Of a stretch of DNA of 64,000 nt, positions 63,041 through 64,000 are shown one piece after another (within the stretch, counting starts at the first letter, position 1; each line of letters begins with the position of its first letter). The stretch covers positions 1,918,356 through 1,982,355 of the forward strand of contig VFFE01007100.1 of NCBI GenBank assembly GCA_008921705.1, given 5' to 3'. The translations under genes and the position numbers were made by a program. Under the pieces are notes generated by a model. It searched no databases and was not told the origin of the DNA. It saw only the letters and a program-made list of their open reading frames with translations. This stretch comes from Burhinus oedicnemus (lineage: Eukaryota > Chordata > Aves > Charadriiformes > Burhinidae).

Positions 63041-64000
63041 TTAATATTCAAGGACCACCTCCTCCAAGCTCAGGAGCGATGCATCCCAACAAAGAGAAGT
63101 CAGACAAAAATGCCAGGAGGCCTGCATGGATGAACAAAATGCTCTTGGACAAACTCAAACACAAATGGAAGCCTACAAAGGGTGGAAGCAAGAACAGATA
63201 GCCTGGGAGCAATACAGAGAAATTTTCTGAGCAGCCAGGGACCAGGTTAGGAAAGCTAAAGCCCAGATAGAGTTAAATCTGGCCAAGGATGTCAAGGGCA
63301 ACAAGAAAAGCTTCCACAGGTATGCCAGTGCTAAAAGGAAGACTAGGGAAAGTGTGGGCCCTCTCCAGAAGGAAACAGGAGACCTGGTTACCTAGGATAT
63401 GGAGAAAGCTGAAGTACTCAATGACTTTTTTGCCTCAGTCTTCACCGGCAAGTGCTCTAGCCACACTGCCCAAGTCACTGAAGGCCAAGGCAGGGAGTGG
63501 GAGAATGAAGAACTGCCCACCATAGGAGAAGATCAGGTTCAAGACCATCTGAGGAAACTGAATTCATGGGACGTGATGAGATGCATCTGCGAGTCCTGAG
63601 GGAACTGGCAGATGAAGTTGCTAAGCTGCTGTCCATCATATTTGAGGAGTCATGGTAGTCCAGTGAAGTTTCCGCTGACTGGAAAAGGGGAAACATAACC
63701 CCCATTTTTAAAAAGGGAAAAAAGGAAGACCCAGGGAAATACAGGCCAGTCAGTCTCACCTCTGTGCCCCGCAAGATCATGGAGCAGATCCTCCTGGAAA
63801 CTATGCTAAGGCCTATGGAAAATAAGGAGGTGATTGGTGACAGCCAACATGGCTTCACTATGGGTAAAGTGTGTCTGACAAATTTGGTGGCCTTCTGTAA
63901 TGGGGTTACAGCATTGCTGGATAAGGGAAGAGCAACAGATGTCATCTACCTGGACTTGTGCAAAGCATTTGACACTGTCCCGCATGACATCCTTATCTCT
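63041..64000 (+). pseudogene. CR1 ORF2 linker and reverse transcriptase start, broken, partial
   Basis: After the stop at 63038-63040 the frame continues as LIFKDHLLQAQERCIPTK, then shifts again near 63,110 to read through ARRPAWMNK-like sequence. [20 protein letters not shown] is open at 63399-63599, and [11 protein letters not shown] and [22 protein letters not shown] text follows. The last part, [12 protein letters not shown], then [20 protein letters not shown], is RT motif A with the catalytic Asp present. The domain is cut by the window edge. It would be followed by the YxDD motif (FADD in CR1) outside the window. Confidence 0.85.

Larger units (their letters stand above)
61890..64000 (+). 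mobile_element. long CR1 LINE copy, runs off right edge
   Basis: A CR1 retrotransposon in plus orientation. It holds the end of ORF1, the short ORF1-ORF2 spacer, and ORF2 from the endonuclease into the reverse transcriptase, where the window ends. Most CR1 copies are truncated to a few hundred bases, so a copy reaching ORF1 is uncommon. At least three in-frame stops and two frameshifts break ORF2, so this copy cannot mobilise itself. The 5' limit is vague: similarity fades upstream of about 61,890, and an in-frame TGA lies just before the readable ORF1 segment. Confidence 0.95.

Noticed and set aside
1..64000. CRISPR arrays, operons, phage or plasmid genes
   Set aside because: The window is vertebrate intron and intergenic DNA; no regularly spaced repeats or dense gene blocks are present.

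Overview
The window looks like nuclear DNA from a bird. Four copies of CR1 LINEs are present, three of them with the typical CR1 3' tail. Two solo LTRs have 'TG...' starts and U3/U5 layouts that I recognise from avian (probably neoavian) endogenous retroviruses. The only protein-coding gene I can name is PTPN1 (protein-tyrosine phosphatase 1B), on the minus strand. Its first coding exon is at 18336-18398, inside a strong CpG island (about 17,800-18,960). Gene density is very low, with AT-rich, stop-filled sequence elsewhere, as expected for one long intron plus a gene desert.

Layout. (1) 1-18,335 is the 5' part of PTPN1 intron 1. I found no PTPN1 exon 2 there, so the intron runs past the left edge. 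It holds homopolymer runs and two weak exon-like signals. (2) 17,800-18,960 is the CpG island and promoter, with the 5' UTR, exon 1 and splice donor. (3) 18,960-64,000 is intergenic. In amniotes the next gene upstream of PTPN1 is normally CEBPB, but it is not in this window. This desert holds a solo LTR (20.65-21.16 kb), a CR1 3' end (24.07-24.60 kb), a small CpG-bearing regulatory candidate with a full CRE and a CTCF-like motif (26.19-26.23 kb), a cysteine-rich granulin-like remnant or gene (38.5-39.2 kb), a second solo LTR (41.52-42.32 kb), two reversed CR1 3' ends (44.8 and 50.6 kb), and a long CR1 copy with an ORF1 tail and broken ORF2 that runs off the right edge (61.9-64.0 kb). It also holds several very old palindromic MITE-like relics (23.5, 46.6, 47.9 and 57.9 kb) and a MIR/L2-type relic (42.8 kb).

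The most interesting items are the granulin-like cysteine pattern at 38.6 and 39.1 kb, which no recognised neighbouring gene explains; the CRE/CTCF-like cluster at 26.2 kb; the 115-bp imperfect palindrome at 46.6 kb; and an in-frame upstream ATG that could extend PTP1B by 35 residues. I see no CRISPR array, operon or prokaryotic feature, and no convincing tRNA, rRNA or other RNA gene.
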